Below, one piece after another: positions 5,172 through 13,152 of a DNA stretch of 15,356 nucleotides (position 1 is its first letter; each line of letters opens with the position of its first letter). The position numbers and the translations under genes are program-made. The notes under the pieces were generated by a model. It saw only the letters and a program-made list of their open reading frames with translations. It did no database searches and had not been told where the DNA came from. The stretch lies in assembly GCA_027064565.1 (NCBI GenBank), contig JAMOPK010000134.1, positions 1 through 15,356 on the forward strand. Direction: 5' to 3'. The stretch comes from Caldifarciminota bacterium. Its GTDB lineage: Bacteria > Hydrothermota > Hydrothermia > B15-G9.

Positions 5172-6455
5172 TCATGAATTCAATCCGAGGAGTTTCTCGT
5201 AAAGCTCAAGCCTGTGAGCGTAAAGCGGGAACGCCTTTGTCAGCTCGTCCACTTCCGCCCTCACCGATTGGATCACCGATTCATCATCTGGAGCTTTGAG
5301 CACTTTCGCTATCATGGATGCGATCTTCTTCATCTCGTCCTCTTTCATTCCGCGTGTAGTCACAGCCGGCACACCGATCCTAATCCCACTCGTAACAGTC
5401 GGTTTCTGAGGGTCGAAGGGTATTGTGTTCTTGTTGACGGTTATGCCTGCCCGTCCAAGCGCTTCCTCGGCGACCTTGCCCGTGATCCCGACGGTCCTCA
5501 GGTCAACGAGCATCAGGTGGTTGTCCGTGCCACCGGTCACAAGGCGGAATCCGTGCTCCTTCAGAGCTTCAGCGAGCGCTTTAGCGTTTGCCACGATCTG
5601 CTTCTGGTATTCTTTGAACTCAGGGGACTCGGCTTCCTTGAATGCCACGGCCTTTGCAGCAATCACGTGCATCAGCGGGCCGCCCTGAATCCCCGGGAAG
5701 ATGGCCTTGTCGATCTTTTTGGCGAACTCTTTTCTGGTCAGGATCATGCCGCCGCGAGGCCCACGCAGCGTCTTGTGGGTGGTCGTTGTGACAAACTCGG
5801 CATATTCAACGGGATTGGGATGCAATCCGGCGACAACAAGCCCGGCGATGTGGGCTATGTCGGCCATGACGTAAGCGCCAACCTCATCCGCTATCTCCCT
5901 GAACTTCCAGAATTCGATGGTGCGTGGATACGCGGAGTAACCGGTGACGATGACTTTCGGCTTATGCTCCCGTGCGAGCTTCGCCACGAGGTCAAAGTCT
6001 ATCCGCTCGGTCTCGGGGTTCACGCCGTAGTGCACCACGTTGTAGAGTTTGCCTGAGAATGAAACCGGGCTGCCGTGCGACAGGTGGCCGCCGTGTGAGA
6101 GTTCCATCGACAGGATGGTATCGCCCGGCTTCATCACAGCGAAATAGACCGCCATGTTGGCCTGAGAGCCGGAATGCGGCTGGACGTTAGCGTGTTCCGC
6201 ACCGAACAGCTTTTTGGCCCGTTCCCTCGCAAGGTTTTCGGCAATGTCCACCACCTCGCAACCGCCGTAATACCGTCTGCCCGGATAACCTTCGGCGTAT
6301 TTGTTCGTCAGCACAGAACCGAGTGCCTCAAGCACAGCCTCCGAGACGAAATTCTCAGAAGCAATAAGCTCAAGGCCTTCCGCTTGCCTTTTCGTTTCCT
6401 TGTAGAGCACTTCAAATATCTCAGGATCAACCTTTTTTAGAGTTTCTATGAACAC
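5172..6455 (-). CDS. glyA: Serine hydroxymethyltransferase
   Basis: This cytoplasmic PLP enzyme interconverts serine and glycine with tetrahydrofolate, supplying one-carbon units. The product has 427 residues from a GTG at 6455. That start has AAAAGGAGG 8 nt upstream, whereas the ATG at 6509 that would add 18 residues has no SD and is absent from typical family N-termini. Signatures are LELIASENFVS (29-39), NKYAEGYPGRRYYGG (51-65), HSGSQANMAVY (94-104), D199 and H202 in VMADIAHIAGL, the PLP lysine K228 in TTTTHKTLRGPRGG, and GGTDNHLMLVDL near 307. Length is normal. It follows the sugar aminotransferase gene by 60 nt on the same strand, so one transcript is likely. Confidence 0.96.
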   Translation of the reverse strand: MFIETLKKVDPEIFEVLYKETKRQAEGLELIASENFVSEAVLEALGSVLTNKYAEGYPGRRYYGGCEVVDIAENLARERAKKLFGAEHANVQPHSGSQANMAVYFAVMKPGDTILSMELSHGGHLSHGSPVSFSGKLYNVVHYGVNPETERIDFDLVAKLAREHKPKVIVTGYSAYPRTIEFWKFREIADEVGAYVMADIAHIAGLVVAGLHPNPVEYAEFVTTTTHKTLRGPRGGMILTRKEFAKKIDKAIFPGIQGGPLMHVIAAKAVAFKEAESPEFKEYQKQIVANAKALAEALKEHGFRLVTGGTDNHLMLVDLRTVGITGKVAEEALGRAGITVNKNTIPFDPQKPTVTSGIRIGVPAVTTRGMKEDEMKKIASMIAKVLKAPDDESVIQSVRAEVDELTKAFPLYAHRLELYEKLLGLNS

Positions 6456-6515
6456 CTGATCATCCTCCTTTTGGACATCTTTATTTCCTAAAGCAAAAAG
6501 CATGTCCATTTCAAG

Positions 6516-7682
6516 TCACGATTTTTCAAAATCTTCTATCGAACGCTTCAGGGTTTCAACGACCAGCTCAACGTCATCGAAGCTCATTGAAGGATACAGG
6601 GGCAGGGTCAATTCACGCCTCCCAAAATCCTCGGTGACAGGGAGCTCAACGTCCGGAAAACTTTTCCTGAAATAACTGAAAAGATGGACTGGATGGTAGT
6701 GCACGCTGGTCTGAATGCCTTCTCCAGCCATTTTCAACGCTACCTCGTCCCTGTCAAGATGCGGGGCAAGAAGCACGGGTATGATGTAATGCGAGGACTG
6801 TTCAATGGAATCGAAGGGGCACTCAACAACGCCCTGCAGCCTCTCCCTCAAGAGTCGTCGGTAATGTGACACCAGTTCTCTGCGGCGCTCATTTTTGACT
6901 CCCAACTTCCTGAGCTGCACCAGTCCAAGTGCGGCGTGCAGCTCGGTCATCCGGTAGTTGAATCCCGGAAGGACCACATCGTAGCCAGCGGGCCGGGAGA
7001 TCGATGTGTATCGCTCCCACGACAGCGATGTCATCCCGTGGGAACGGAGGAGGCGGACCCTGCGGGCGAGTTCATCATCGTCGGTGGTGACCATTCCGCC
7101 CTCGCCCGTCGCGAGGTTTTTGTTGGAATAGAAACTGAAAGCGGCGATGTGGCCGATGCCGCCGGCCATCTTTTCGCCTGCCCGCGCACCGTGGGCATGG
7201 GCTGCATCCTCGATCATCAAAATCCCGTGCCTGTCGCAAATCTCACGGATCTCAATGGCATTGTCGGTAAACCCGGCGTAGTGGACGAAAACCACCGCTT
7301 TTGTGCGTTCGGTAATGGCCTTTTCGACCGTTTCAGGGGACAGATTTGGCCTTTTTACCGACTCGATATCGGCAAAAACCGGCGTCGCCCCGGTATGCAG
7401 CACCATGGAGACGGTTGCTACGAAGGTGTTGGAGGGGACTATGACCTCATCGCCCGGGCCAAGCCCCACGGCAAGGTAGGCGAGATGCAAGGCTGCCGAG
7501 CCGTTGGCCACCGCAACGGCATGTTTCACGCCGATCAGCCCGGCGAATTTCTCCTCAAATTCCCTAACTTTAGGACCTGCTGAAACCCATCGTGAGTTTA
7601 TAACCTCAAGAACCGCCTCTTTCTCCTCCTCGGAATAATCAAGATCAAAGAGAGGGATTCGATAAGCACCACTTCCTGCCAT
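6516..7682 (-). CDS. DegT/DnrJ/EryC1/StrS-family nucleotide-sugar aminotransferase
   Basis: This 388-residue fold-type I PLP aminotransferase moves an amino group, usually from glutamate, to a keto-sugar nucleotide used for surface glycans, lipid A or secondary sugars. Visible signatures are IPLFDLDYSEEE at the N-terminus, RWVSAGPKVREFEE (31-44), AVANGSAALHLAY (57-69), DEVIVPSNTFVATV, IEDAAHAHGA with D159, and the Schiff-base lysine K188 in SFYSNKNLATGEGGMV. PGFNYRMTELHAALG lies near 245. The family is certain but the substrate is not; ArnB- and PseC-like enzymes are the closest types by motif. No glycan gene adjoins it; glyA follows it. The ATG lacks an SD but has a -10 box 8 nt upstream, as at ispA. 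Confidence 0.92.
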   Translation of the reverse strand: MAGSGAYRIPLFDLDYSEEEKEAVLEVINSRWVSAGPKVREFEEKFAGLIGVKHAVAVANGSAALHLAYLAVGLGPGDEVIVPSNTFVATVSMVLHTGATPVFADIESVKRPNLSPETVEKAITERTKAVVFVHYAGFTDNAIEIREICDRHGILMIEDAAHAHGARAGEKMAGGIGHIAAFSFYSNKNLATGEGGMVTTDDDELARRVRLLRSHGMTSLSWERYTSISRPAGYDVVLPGFNYRMTELHAALGLVQLRKLGVKNERRRELVSHYRRLLRERLQGVVECPFDSIEQSSHYIIPVLLAPHLDRDEVALKMAGEGIQTSVHYHPVHLFSYFRKSFPDVELPVTEDFGRRELTLPLYPSMSFDDVELVVETLKRSIEDFEKS

Positions 7683-7690
7683 AATTGGTA

Positions 7691-7720
7691 ATTTTAAAGC
7701 ATTGGAAATATAGCTTTGAA
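7691..7720 (-). promoter_or_regulatory. Possible promoter of the sugar aminotransferase gene
   Basis: On the minus strand TTCAAA (7720-7715) and TAAAAT (7696-7691) are spaced by 18 nt. The -10 box ends 8 nt before the ATG, so initiation would fall at or next to the start codon and the message would be leaderless or nearly so. The -35 match is only 4 of 6. Confidence 0.45.
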
Positions 7721-7765
7721 AATATTCGAAGTCTTCGTCACGAATGAAAACAGACTATCCGTGTA

Positions 7766-7795
7766 TTGACCTCATTTTTTGAAAAGCTTTAAAAT
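7766..7795 (+). promoter_or_regulatory. Promoter of hppA
   Basis: TTGACC (7766-7771) and TAAAAT (7790-7795), both 5 of 6 to consensus, are separated by 18 nt. Initiation near 7802 leaves a short leader carrying the SD AGGGGG (7807-7812) before the ATG at 7820. Confidence 0.65.
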
Positions 7796-7819
7796 TCCGC
7801 AAAAATAGGGGGATGGATC

Positions 7820-9922
7820 ATGGTGCTATATGGCTTGGTCGGTGGGCTATTGGCTGTCGGATTTGCAATTTTCCTGATTTTCAAGGTAATGAGCTACGAT
7901 GAAGGCACCGAAAGGATGCGTGAGATAGCGGCTTACGTGCGCGAAGGTGCGACCTCATATCTTACGCAGCAATATAAGGTGGTGGCGATAGTTTTCGTTG
8001 TAATTGCGCTTCTGATGTTCCTCCTCGTCAAGGCCGGGATGATGGAATCACCGGCTCCGTGGCTGTTTATAGCCGGCGGGTTCCTTTCCGCACTTGCTGG
8101 TTTCATCGGCATGAGCATTGCCACACGTGCGAGTGCGAGGACAGCAAATGCCGCGCGGGAGAGCTTGAACAAAGCACTCAAGATAGCGTTTTCGGCTGGT
8201 GCTGTTATGGGGTTGATGGTGGTCGGACTTGCACTTCTGGGCATAACCCTCTCTTATCTCGCACTCAAGCTGGTCTATGGCAATGATCTGACAAAAATAA
8301 CTGTTGTCCTGCTCAACTTCGGCATGGGCGCATCCTTTGCCGCCCTGTTTGCCCGTGTCGGTGGAGGGATTTTCACCAAAGCGGCCGATGTGGGTGCTGA
8401 CCTTGCCGGAAAGGTTGAGGAGGGCATCCCTGAAGACGACCCGCGCAACCCGGCCGTGATAGCTGACAATGTGGGCGATAACGTCGGCGATGTGGCCGGC
8501 ATGGGAGCCGACCTTTATGAGAGTTATGTCGGCTCGATCATCGCCACCATGTCCCTTGCCGTTGTCGCGGGCCTCGGCATGAAGGGCGTCGAGCTCCCGG
8601 TGAAGATAGCCGCTGCCGGCATCCTTTCGTCGATCATCGGGACGTTTTTCGTCAGGGCGAGGGAGGATGCAACCCAGCAGAACCTGCTGATGGCTCTGAG
8701 GCGCGGCGTCTGGTCGGCAAGTGCGATAATCGTTGTTCTGACTTATCTGCTTGTCAAACATGAGCTTCCCGGCCACATCGGCGTTTTCTGGGCAGTCATC
8801 ATCGGGCTTATCGCAGGACTCATCATCGGCTACAGCACGGAGATGTTCACTTCCGATGCCTACGGCTGGACGAGGCGGATAGCTGAATCTGCGAAGACGG
8901 GAGCGGCGACCGTCATCCTGCGCGGTCTATCGGTTGGGATGATTTCGACCGCCATTCCAGTCGTCGTTGTGGCGACGGCCATTGTGCTGAGTTACTTTGT
9001 TGCGGGCGGCAAAACGAGCTTCAACATGGGGCTTTACGGGATCGGACTTGCTGCAGTGGGGATGCTATCGGTTCTGGGCATCACACTTGCCACCGATGCC
9101 TATGGGCCTGTGGCGGACAACGCCGGCGGCAACGCCGAAATGAGTGGTCTGCCTGAGGAGGTGCGTGAGAGGACGGACGCACTTGATGCGCTCGGAAACA
9201 CCACAGCCGCAACTGGTAAGGGGTTCGCCATAGGTTCGGCAGCTCTGACGGCCCTTGCGCTCGTCGCATCTTACCAGAATGCGCTTCACTACTGGATAGC
9301 AAAGTTCCAGCTTCCGCCTGACATCGCCGGTAAGCTGATCAAACCGCTTTTGAGCGATCCGTTAACCATTGCCGGCGTTTTTGTGGGTGCAATGATGCCG
9401 TTCCTATTCTCAGCATTCGCAATCGATGCAGTGAGCGAGGCGGCGGAGCGCATTGTTGAGGAGGTAAGACGCCAGTTCAGGGAGATCAAGGGGTTGCTTG
9501 AGGGCAAGGCCAAGCCCGATTATGCCGGTGCTGTCAGGATTGCCACGAAAGAGGCCCAGAAGAGGATGACTGTGCCTTCGCTGATGGCGGTGATCATGCC
9601 GATCCTTGTCGGATTTCTACTGGGGCCAAACGGCGTGATCGGACTCCTGATCGGGGCATTGACCGCCGGTTTTGCGATGGCGCTGTTCATGGCCAACTCC
9701 GGCGGCGCATGGGACAACGCCAAGAAATACATCGAAAAAGGCAATCTCGGCGGAAAGGGAACGGATGCACACAAGGCGTCGGTTGTCGGCGATACCGTTG
9801 GCGACCCGCTCAAAGATACCGCCGGACCTTCGCTTAACATCCTGATCAAGCTCATGTCGATGGTTTCTATCGCTTTTGCCGGCTTTGTCTTGAAGATCAC
9901 GATTGTCAGGATTTTCTTCTAA
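7820..9922 (+). CDS. hppA: Membrane-bound ion-pumping pyrophosphatase, K+-dependent type
   Basis: The 700-residue integral membrane enzyme couples pyrophosphate hydrolysis to Na+ and/or H+ export. The hydrophobic profile fits the family's roughly 16 membrane helices. Active-site motifs are DVGADLAGKVEEG (190-202), DDPRNPAVIADNVGDNVGD (206-224), DNAGGNAEMSGLP (433-445) and VGDTVGDPLKDTAGPSLN (656-673). In GNTTAATGKG (459-468), A463 and G466 replace the Lys/Thr pair of K+-independent enzymes, so K+ dependence is expected. E234 in DLYESYVGS sits at the position associated with Na+-pumping members rather than the shifted Glu of plant H+ pumps; Na+ transport is therefore likely but inferred. AGGGGG precedes the ATG. 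The gene is monocistronic, with its own promoter and a strong terminator. Confidence 0.97.
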   Translation: MVLYGLVGGLLAVGFAIFLIFKVMSYDEGTERMREIAAYVREGATSYLTQQYKVVAIVFVVIALLMFLLVKAGMMESPAPWLFIAGGFLSALAGFIGMSIATRASARTANAARESLNKALKIAFSAGAVMGLMVVGLALLGITLSYLALKLVYGNDLTKITVVLLNFGMGASFAALFARVGGGIFTKAADVGADLAGKVEEGIPEDDPRNPAVIADNVGDNVGDVAGMGADLYESYVGSIIATMSLAVVAGLGMKGVELPVKIAAAGILSSIIGTFFVRAREDATQQNLLMALRRGVWSASAIIVVLTYLLVKHELPGHIGVFWAVIIGLIAGLIIGYSTEMFTSDAYGWTRRIAESAKTGAATVILRGLSVGMISTAIPVVVVATAIVLSYFVAGGKTSFNMGLYGIGLAAVGMLSVLGITLATDAYGPVADNAGGNAEMSGLPEEVRERTDALDALGNTTAATGKGFAIGSAALTALALVASYQNALHYWIAKFQLPPDIAGKLIKPLLSDPLTIAGVFVGAMMPFLFSAFAIDAVSEAAERIVEEVRRQFREIKGLLEGKAKPDYAGAVRIATKEAQKRMTVPSLMAVIMPILVGFLLGPNGVIGLLIGALTAGFAMALFMANSGGAWDNAKKYIEKGNLGGKGTDAHKASVVGDTVGDPLKDTAGPSLNILIKLMSMVSIAFAGFVLKITIVRIFF

Positions 9923-9948
9923 AAACTTTGCATCGGACAGAAATCCCT

Positions 9949-9980
9949 GAGTCCCTCCTTTTTGGAGGGACTCTTTTTTT
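9949..9980 (+). terminator. Rho-independent terminator of hppA
   Basis: GAGTCCCTCC (9949-9958) pairs with GGAGGGACTC (9964-9973) around TTTTT, followed by seven T (9974-9980). It lies 27 nt after the hppA stop. Confidence 0.95.
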
Positions 9981-10067
9981 GACCAAAATGTGGATGTATC
10001 AGCATCTTACGGCGGTCTCAAGTTGCATTTGAAGGGCTGAAGTTGATCATAGTTCCAATGACGGCCG

Positions 10068-10081
10068 GGGACGGCCGTCCC
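10068..10081. repeat. Perfect 14-bp palindrome
   Basis: GGGACGGCCGTCCC is fully self-complementary and lies within a GACGGCCGGGGACGGCCGTCCCACC-like G+C-rich stretch at the left edge of interspersed repeat copy A. Copy B has no counterpart. As RNA it could form a stem only with a distorted loop; as DNA it could be a dyad binding site or cruciform. Confidence 0.6.
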
Positions 10082-10082
10082 A

Positions 10083-10207
10083 CCTGATGTTTGAACTTTT
10101 CTACTTCTCATTTTTAACTGTTCTATCAGGGGCTAATCAAAGTCTGGTGGGTCGGGCGTCATTGTGGAGCAGGTGTCGTTGTGGGGCGGGCGTCTCGCCC
10201 GACACTC
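10083..10207 (+). repeat. Interspersed repeat, copy A
   Basis: Copy A aligns with copy B at 14617-14725. Shared blocks are CCTGATGTT, CATTTTT at the same 26-nt offset, ACTG-TC-ATCA, TCAAAG, and an exact 18-nt GGTCGGGCGTCATTGTGG. By hand count 65 of 86 positions match across 10083-10167, with a single 1-nt gap. Copy A has two 17-bp units (10151-10167 and 10168-10184), where B has one. It ends in the hairpin CGGGCG-TCT-CGCCCG (10187-10201) followed by ACACTC. It lies between the convergent hppA and htrA genes. The open frame that crosses it has no coding signature. Confidence 0.85.
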
Positions 10208-10307
10208 CACCAATCCCATAACCTCAAGCAATCCGGGATAATATCTTGATCAATATCTGGAAAGTTAAGTGAGGAAGCTACATGGAAAAAGACTTGAGAT
10301 GGATGTG
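10208..10307. other. Intergenic stretch with no recognised feature
   Basis: The gene-free interval 9923-10347 holds the hppA terminator, repeat copy A and the htrA terminator. In the remainder, 9981-10067 and 10208-10307, I see no gene, promoter or RNA structure that I can support. Confidence 0.6.
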
Positions 10308-10340
10308 AAAAATGCGTGGGGGAACCCCATCCCCCACGCA
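10308..10340 (-). terminator. Rho-independent terminator of htrA
   Basis: Read on the minus strand, TGCGTGGGGGA (10340-10330) pairs with TCCCCCACGCA (10323-10313) around a 6-nt loop, and five T follow (10312-10308). It begins 7 nt after the htrA stop codon. Confidence 0.88.
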
Positions 10341-10347
10341 CGGAGTG

Positions 10348-11829
10348 CTATTCGGATTTCGGCTTGACAGCAACAAAGAGCCTTGCGCCCTGGCGTTCAA
10401 GGCGTATCAGGACAGGTTTTGTCGAGTCCTTGTAAGCTTTCACCGCCTTTTTGAAATCATCGATGCCATCGATCTTGTATCTGCCCACTTTCACAATAAC
10501 GTCACCTTGTCTTATTTTGTCAGAGATGTCGCTCGAAGGATCGACTTTTGCCACCACGACGCCCTCGCCATTCGGGTTAGGGACAACGGTCATGCCAAGC
10601 CATTCGACTTTGCCCTCGCTCTCGGTTTGCTCTTCGCCGCCCGGCTTTGCACTTGACACGACGTTTGACTCCGGGTATTCGGCAAGTTTGACGGTGAAGG
10701 TTTTTCGGGAGCCGTCCTCACGCAGAACCTCCAACTTGACCTTTGTGCCCGGCGGGGTCTGAGCCACCATGAACCTCAGGTCATCAACGTTTTTGACCGG
10801 TTTGCCGTTGAACTTAAGGATCAGGTCACCGGCCTTGAGACCTGCTTTGGCAGCGGGATAGCCGTCCTGCACGTCGGTTATGAGGGCACCCATTGGCTCC
10901 TTGAGTCCGTAAGCCTCAGCGATTTCAGGTGTGACTTCCTGAATCCTAACGCCCAGGTAACCCCTCTCAACTTTGCCTTTTTCGATGAGTTGTTTGGCGA
11001 TAAATTTGGCCGTATTGATCGGAATGGCGAATCCTATGCCGATGAACCCGCCGGAGGGTGACGTGATGGCCGTGTTGATGCCGATGACCTCGCCTTTGAT
11101 GTTGACGAGCGGCCCGCCGGAGTTGCCGGGATTGATTGCGGCATCGGTCTGGATGAAGTCCTGATAGTCCGGGCCGTTGGGCAGAGGGATGCCGCTCCTG
11201 CCCTTTGCGCTGATGACGCCCACGGTGACGGTGCGCTCAAGTCCGAAGGGATTGCCAATGGCTATCGCCCAGTCGCCCACCTGAATGCTGTCCGAGTCGC
11301 CCAATTTCGCTATGGGTAGCTTGTGATCGGCCTTGATTTTGAGGACTGCGATGTCGGTTCTCGGATCCGTGCCGACAACCTTCACCTGATCCCCGGAATA
11401 GACCGTTTTGTCGGATAGTTTGACGATGATCTTGTCCGCATCCCTGATGACGTGGTTGTTGGTCAGGATGTAGTAATAATCGCCTTTTTTCTTGAAGATG
11501 AATCCTGAGCCGAGAGACCTCTCCTTCTGCTTCTGAGGCGGTATCTCGAATCCCTTAAAAAATTCTCTGAAAAAATCATCCATCGGCCCCTCAAACTGGA
11601 ATCCAGGGGTCTCGATTATTTTCTCGGCCGATATGTTGACAACACACGGCATGACATCATGTGCGACCTTGACGAACGGACTTGTCCCCTCCGAAGTGAC
11701 AAGCGGAACGGGATTCTCGGCTGCCCCATTCTGGGTGAGGTTAAGCCTTGCTGTCAGAATGATTCCAGTTGTTAGCCCTATGACGAATATCACGAGAGCT
11801 ATTGGCCATTTCTTTGCGATTCTGGACAT
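10348..11829 (-). CDS. htrA: HtrA/Deg-type periplasmic serine protease with two PDZ domains
   Basis: This envelope quality-control protease degrades or holds misfolded exported proteins. The product has 493 residues from the ATG at 11829, with AGGAGG 8 nt upstream; a GTG three codons earlier sits too close to the SD. Residues 8-26 (WPIALVIFVIGLTTGIILT) form an N-terminal membrane anchor or signal. The trypsin-like domain (about 50-280) has the triad H126 (TNNHVI), D159 (RTDIAVLK) and S237 (NPGNSGGP). PDZ1 (about 285-385) starts RGYLGVRIQEVTPEIAEAYG, and a divergent PDZ2 (about 405-490) includes EGVVVAKVDPSSD. This is the two-PDZ Do architecture. The gene lies 158 nt after amrS, with no clear promoter seen, and has its own terminator. 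Confidence 0.96.
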   Translation of the reverse strand: MSRIAKKWPIALVIFVIGLTTGIILTARLNLTQNGAAENPVPLVTSEGTSPFVKVAHDVMPCVVNISAEKIIETPGFQFEGPMDDFFREFFKGFEIPPQKQKERSLGSGFIFKKKGDYYYILTNNHVIRDADKIIVKLSDKTVYSGDQVKVVGTDPRTDIAVLKIKADHKLPIAKLGDSDSIQVGDWAIAIGNPFGLERTVTVGVISAKGRSGIPLPNGPDYQDFIQTDAAINPGNSGGPLVNIKGEVIGINTAITSPSGGFIGIGFAIPINTAKFIAKQLIEKGKVERGYLGVRIQEVTPEIAEAYGLKEPMGALITDVQDGYPAAKAGLKAGDLILKFNGKPVKNVDDLRFMVAQTPPGTKVKLEVLREDGSRKTFTVKLAEYPESNVVSSAKPGGEEQTESEGKVEWLGMTVVPNPNGEGVVVAKVDPSSDISDKIRQGDVIVKVGRYKIDGIDDFKKAVKAYKDSTKPVLIRLERQGARLFVAVKPKSE

Positions 11830-11987
11830 ATCGTTCACCTCCTGTTTTTAGGCTTTTCCGCCTGAAATCTTCCTCGTTGTTTAACCGTGATTGGTAAAAC
11901 ACTAACCCTGTGAAGCTTTGTTCAACTCACCGGTAAGTCACTGCTGTATCAAAAAATGATAACGATTTACACAAAGTTGCGAAAGCC

Positions 11988-13094
11988 CTAATGCCACACT
12001 CCGGGGATATGTTTCCCGCAGACCCGGCACATTCCGGTTGAATCCACGTTGTTTTCTATGACAAAGAAACCACGCCGTTTTATGCAGATTTTGTTTGTGC
12101 CTGGACAGTAGGTGTTCTCGGCAGGATGACCCGGCACGTTGCCGATATAGACGTATTGCAGCCCTTCCTCCATTGCTATCTGACGAGCACGTTCGAGGGT
12201 TTTGACAGGAGTGGGCGGGAGATTGGTCAGCTTGTAATCGGGATGGAACCTGAGGAAATGCACCGGAGTGGTATCGCCGAGTTCCTCGACCACCCATCTG
12301 GCCATGCGCCGTATCTGATCCTCGCTATCGCTCAGGGTCGGAATGACGAGATAGGTTACCTCAAGCCAGACGCCCGATTCCCGAACAATTTTCGCCGTCC
12401 TTTTGACATATTTCAACCTGCCCTTTCCGACGTAGCGATAGACGTCGTCGGAGAAGCCTTTGAGGTCAATATCGACCGCATCCATGTATTTCAAAAGCTT
12501 TTTGAGGGGTTCGGGTTCGATGTAACCGCATGTCAGCATCACGTTTCTGATGCCGGCTTTGTGGGCCAGCTTCGCTGTTTCATACATGTATTCGTAAAAA
12601 ATGGTAGGTTCAGAATAGGTGTAGGCTATCACCTGAGAGCCGGTTTTTTTGGCAAGTTCGACCACCTTTTCGGGCGGTAGGTCGTAATTTCTGGTCTGTT
12701 CGGGCGTGGAATGGGAGAGCTGCCAGTTTTGACAGAAGTTACAGCGCAGGTTGCAGCCCGCTGTGGCTATTGAAAGCGCACGGGAGCCGGGCAAAAAGTG
12801 GAAAAACGGTTTTTTCTCGATGGGATCGACATGGACGGCGGCAGGATTGCCGTAGGTCATCGTGTAGAGTTTCCCGCCCTTATTGAACCTGACCTGACAG
12901 TATCCTCTTTCGCCTTCGGGGATTATGCATCTTCTGGGGCAGAGGGTGCACCGCACGGAGCCGTCGGGAAGCTTCTCGTAAAACATCGCTTCCCGGATCC
13001 ATTTCTTTTTCAAATTGGTGGCGTTGAGCGTCACCTGACCGACGAAATAGAGCGAAATCGCTATCAGCAAAGCACCTGCTATTTTCCTCATCAT
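11988..13094 (-). CDS. amrS: AmmeMemoRadiSam-system radical SAM enzyme with an N-terminal membrane segment
   Basis: The 368-residue protein belongs to the AmrS group of radical SAM enzymes related to pyruvate formate-lyase activases; the modification it makes is not established. The radical SAM motif CNLRCNFC (Cx3Cx2C) lies at about residues 116-123. Other landmarks are CTLCPRRC (50-57), GYCQVRFN, YTYSEPTIF, VMLTCGYIEPEPL, DAVDIDLKGF, RFHPDYKL, and a C-terminal CxxC (CRVCGKHIPG). GGTGGTGAGGGGT precedes the double ATG at 13094, chosen as start; the open frame to 13208 would overlap the small gene upstream. Unusually, residues 5-22 (IAGALLIAISLYFVGQV) are strongly hydrophobic and are followed by NLKKKWIREAMF, where typical relatives begin. 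The Memo and AMMECR1 partners are not in the window. Confidence 0.9.
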   Translation of the reverse strand: MMRKIAGALLIAISLYFVGQVTLNATNLKKKWIREAMFYEKLPDGSVRCTLCPRRCIIPEGERGYCQVRFNKGGKLYTMTYGNPAAVHVDPIEKKPFFHFLPGSRALSIATAGCNLRCNFCQNWQLSHSTPEQTRNYDLPPEKVVELAKKTGSQVIAYTYSEPTIFYEYMYETAKLAHKAGIRNVMLTCGYIEPEPLKKLLKYMDAVDIDLKGFSDDVYRYVGKGRLKYVKRTAKIVRESGVWLEVTYLVIPTLSDSEDQIRRMARWVVEELGDTTPVHFLRFHPDYKLTNLPPTPVKTLERARQIAMEEGLQYVYIGNVPGHPAENTYCPGTNKICIKRRGFFVIENNVDSTGMCRVCGKHIPGVWH

Positions 13095-13152
13095 ACCCCT
13101 CACCACCTGTTTTTTATTTGATTCCAGAACAACCGAAAAGTTCCCTGAACGC

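Noticed and set aside
6456..6509. N-terminal extension of glyA by 18 residues
   Set aside because: The ATG at 6509 has no SD, while the GTG at 6455 has AAAAGGAGG at good spacing and gives the usual length.
5214..7583. Long plus-strand open frames of 280 and 215 codons opposite glyA and the aminotransferase gene
   Set aside because: They lie antisense to genes with firm family signatures, are rich in Arg/His/Pro/Cys typical of reversed coding DNA, and have no SD or recognisable domain.
8048..8776. 242-codon minus-strand open frame inside hppA
   Set aside because: It is antisense to conserved pyrophosphatase motifs, and its composition is rich in His, Arg and Cys without domain signals.
10151..10203. 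CRISPR array suggested by the 17-bp units and hairpin
   Set aside because: Only two adjacent degenerate 17-bp units without spacers, no cas genes, and the second copy of the element has a single unit.
10159..10341. 60-codon minus-strand frame between hppA and htrA
   Set aside because: It is built from the htrA terminator stem and the interspersed repeat, with no SD and no protein-like pattern.
11830..11987. htrA promoter with TTGAAC as -35
   Set aside because: A TTGAAC is present on the minus strand near 11925 but no acceptable -10 box is found at 16-18 nt, so I could not support it; htrA may be read from the amrS transcript.
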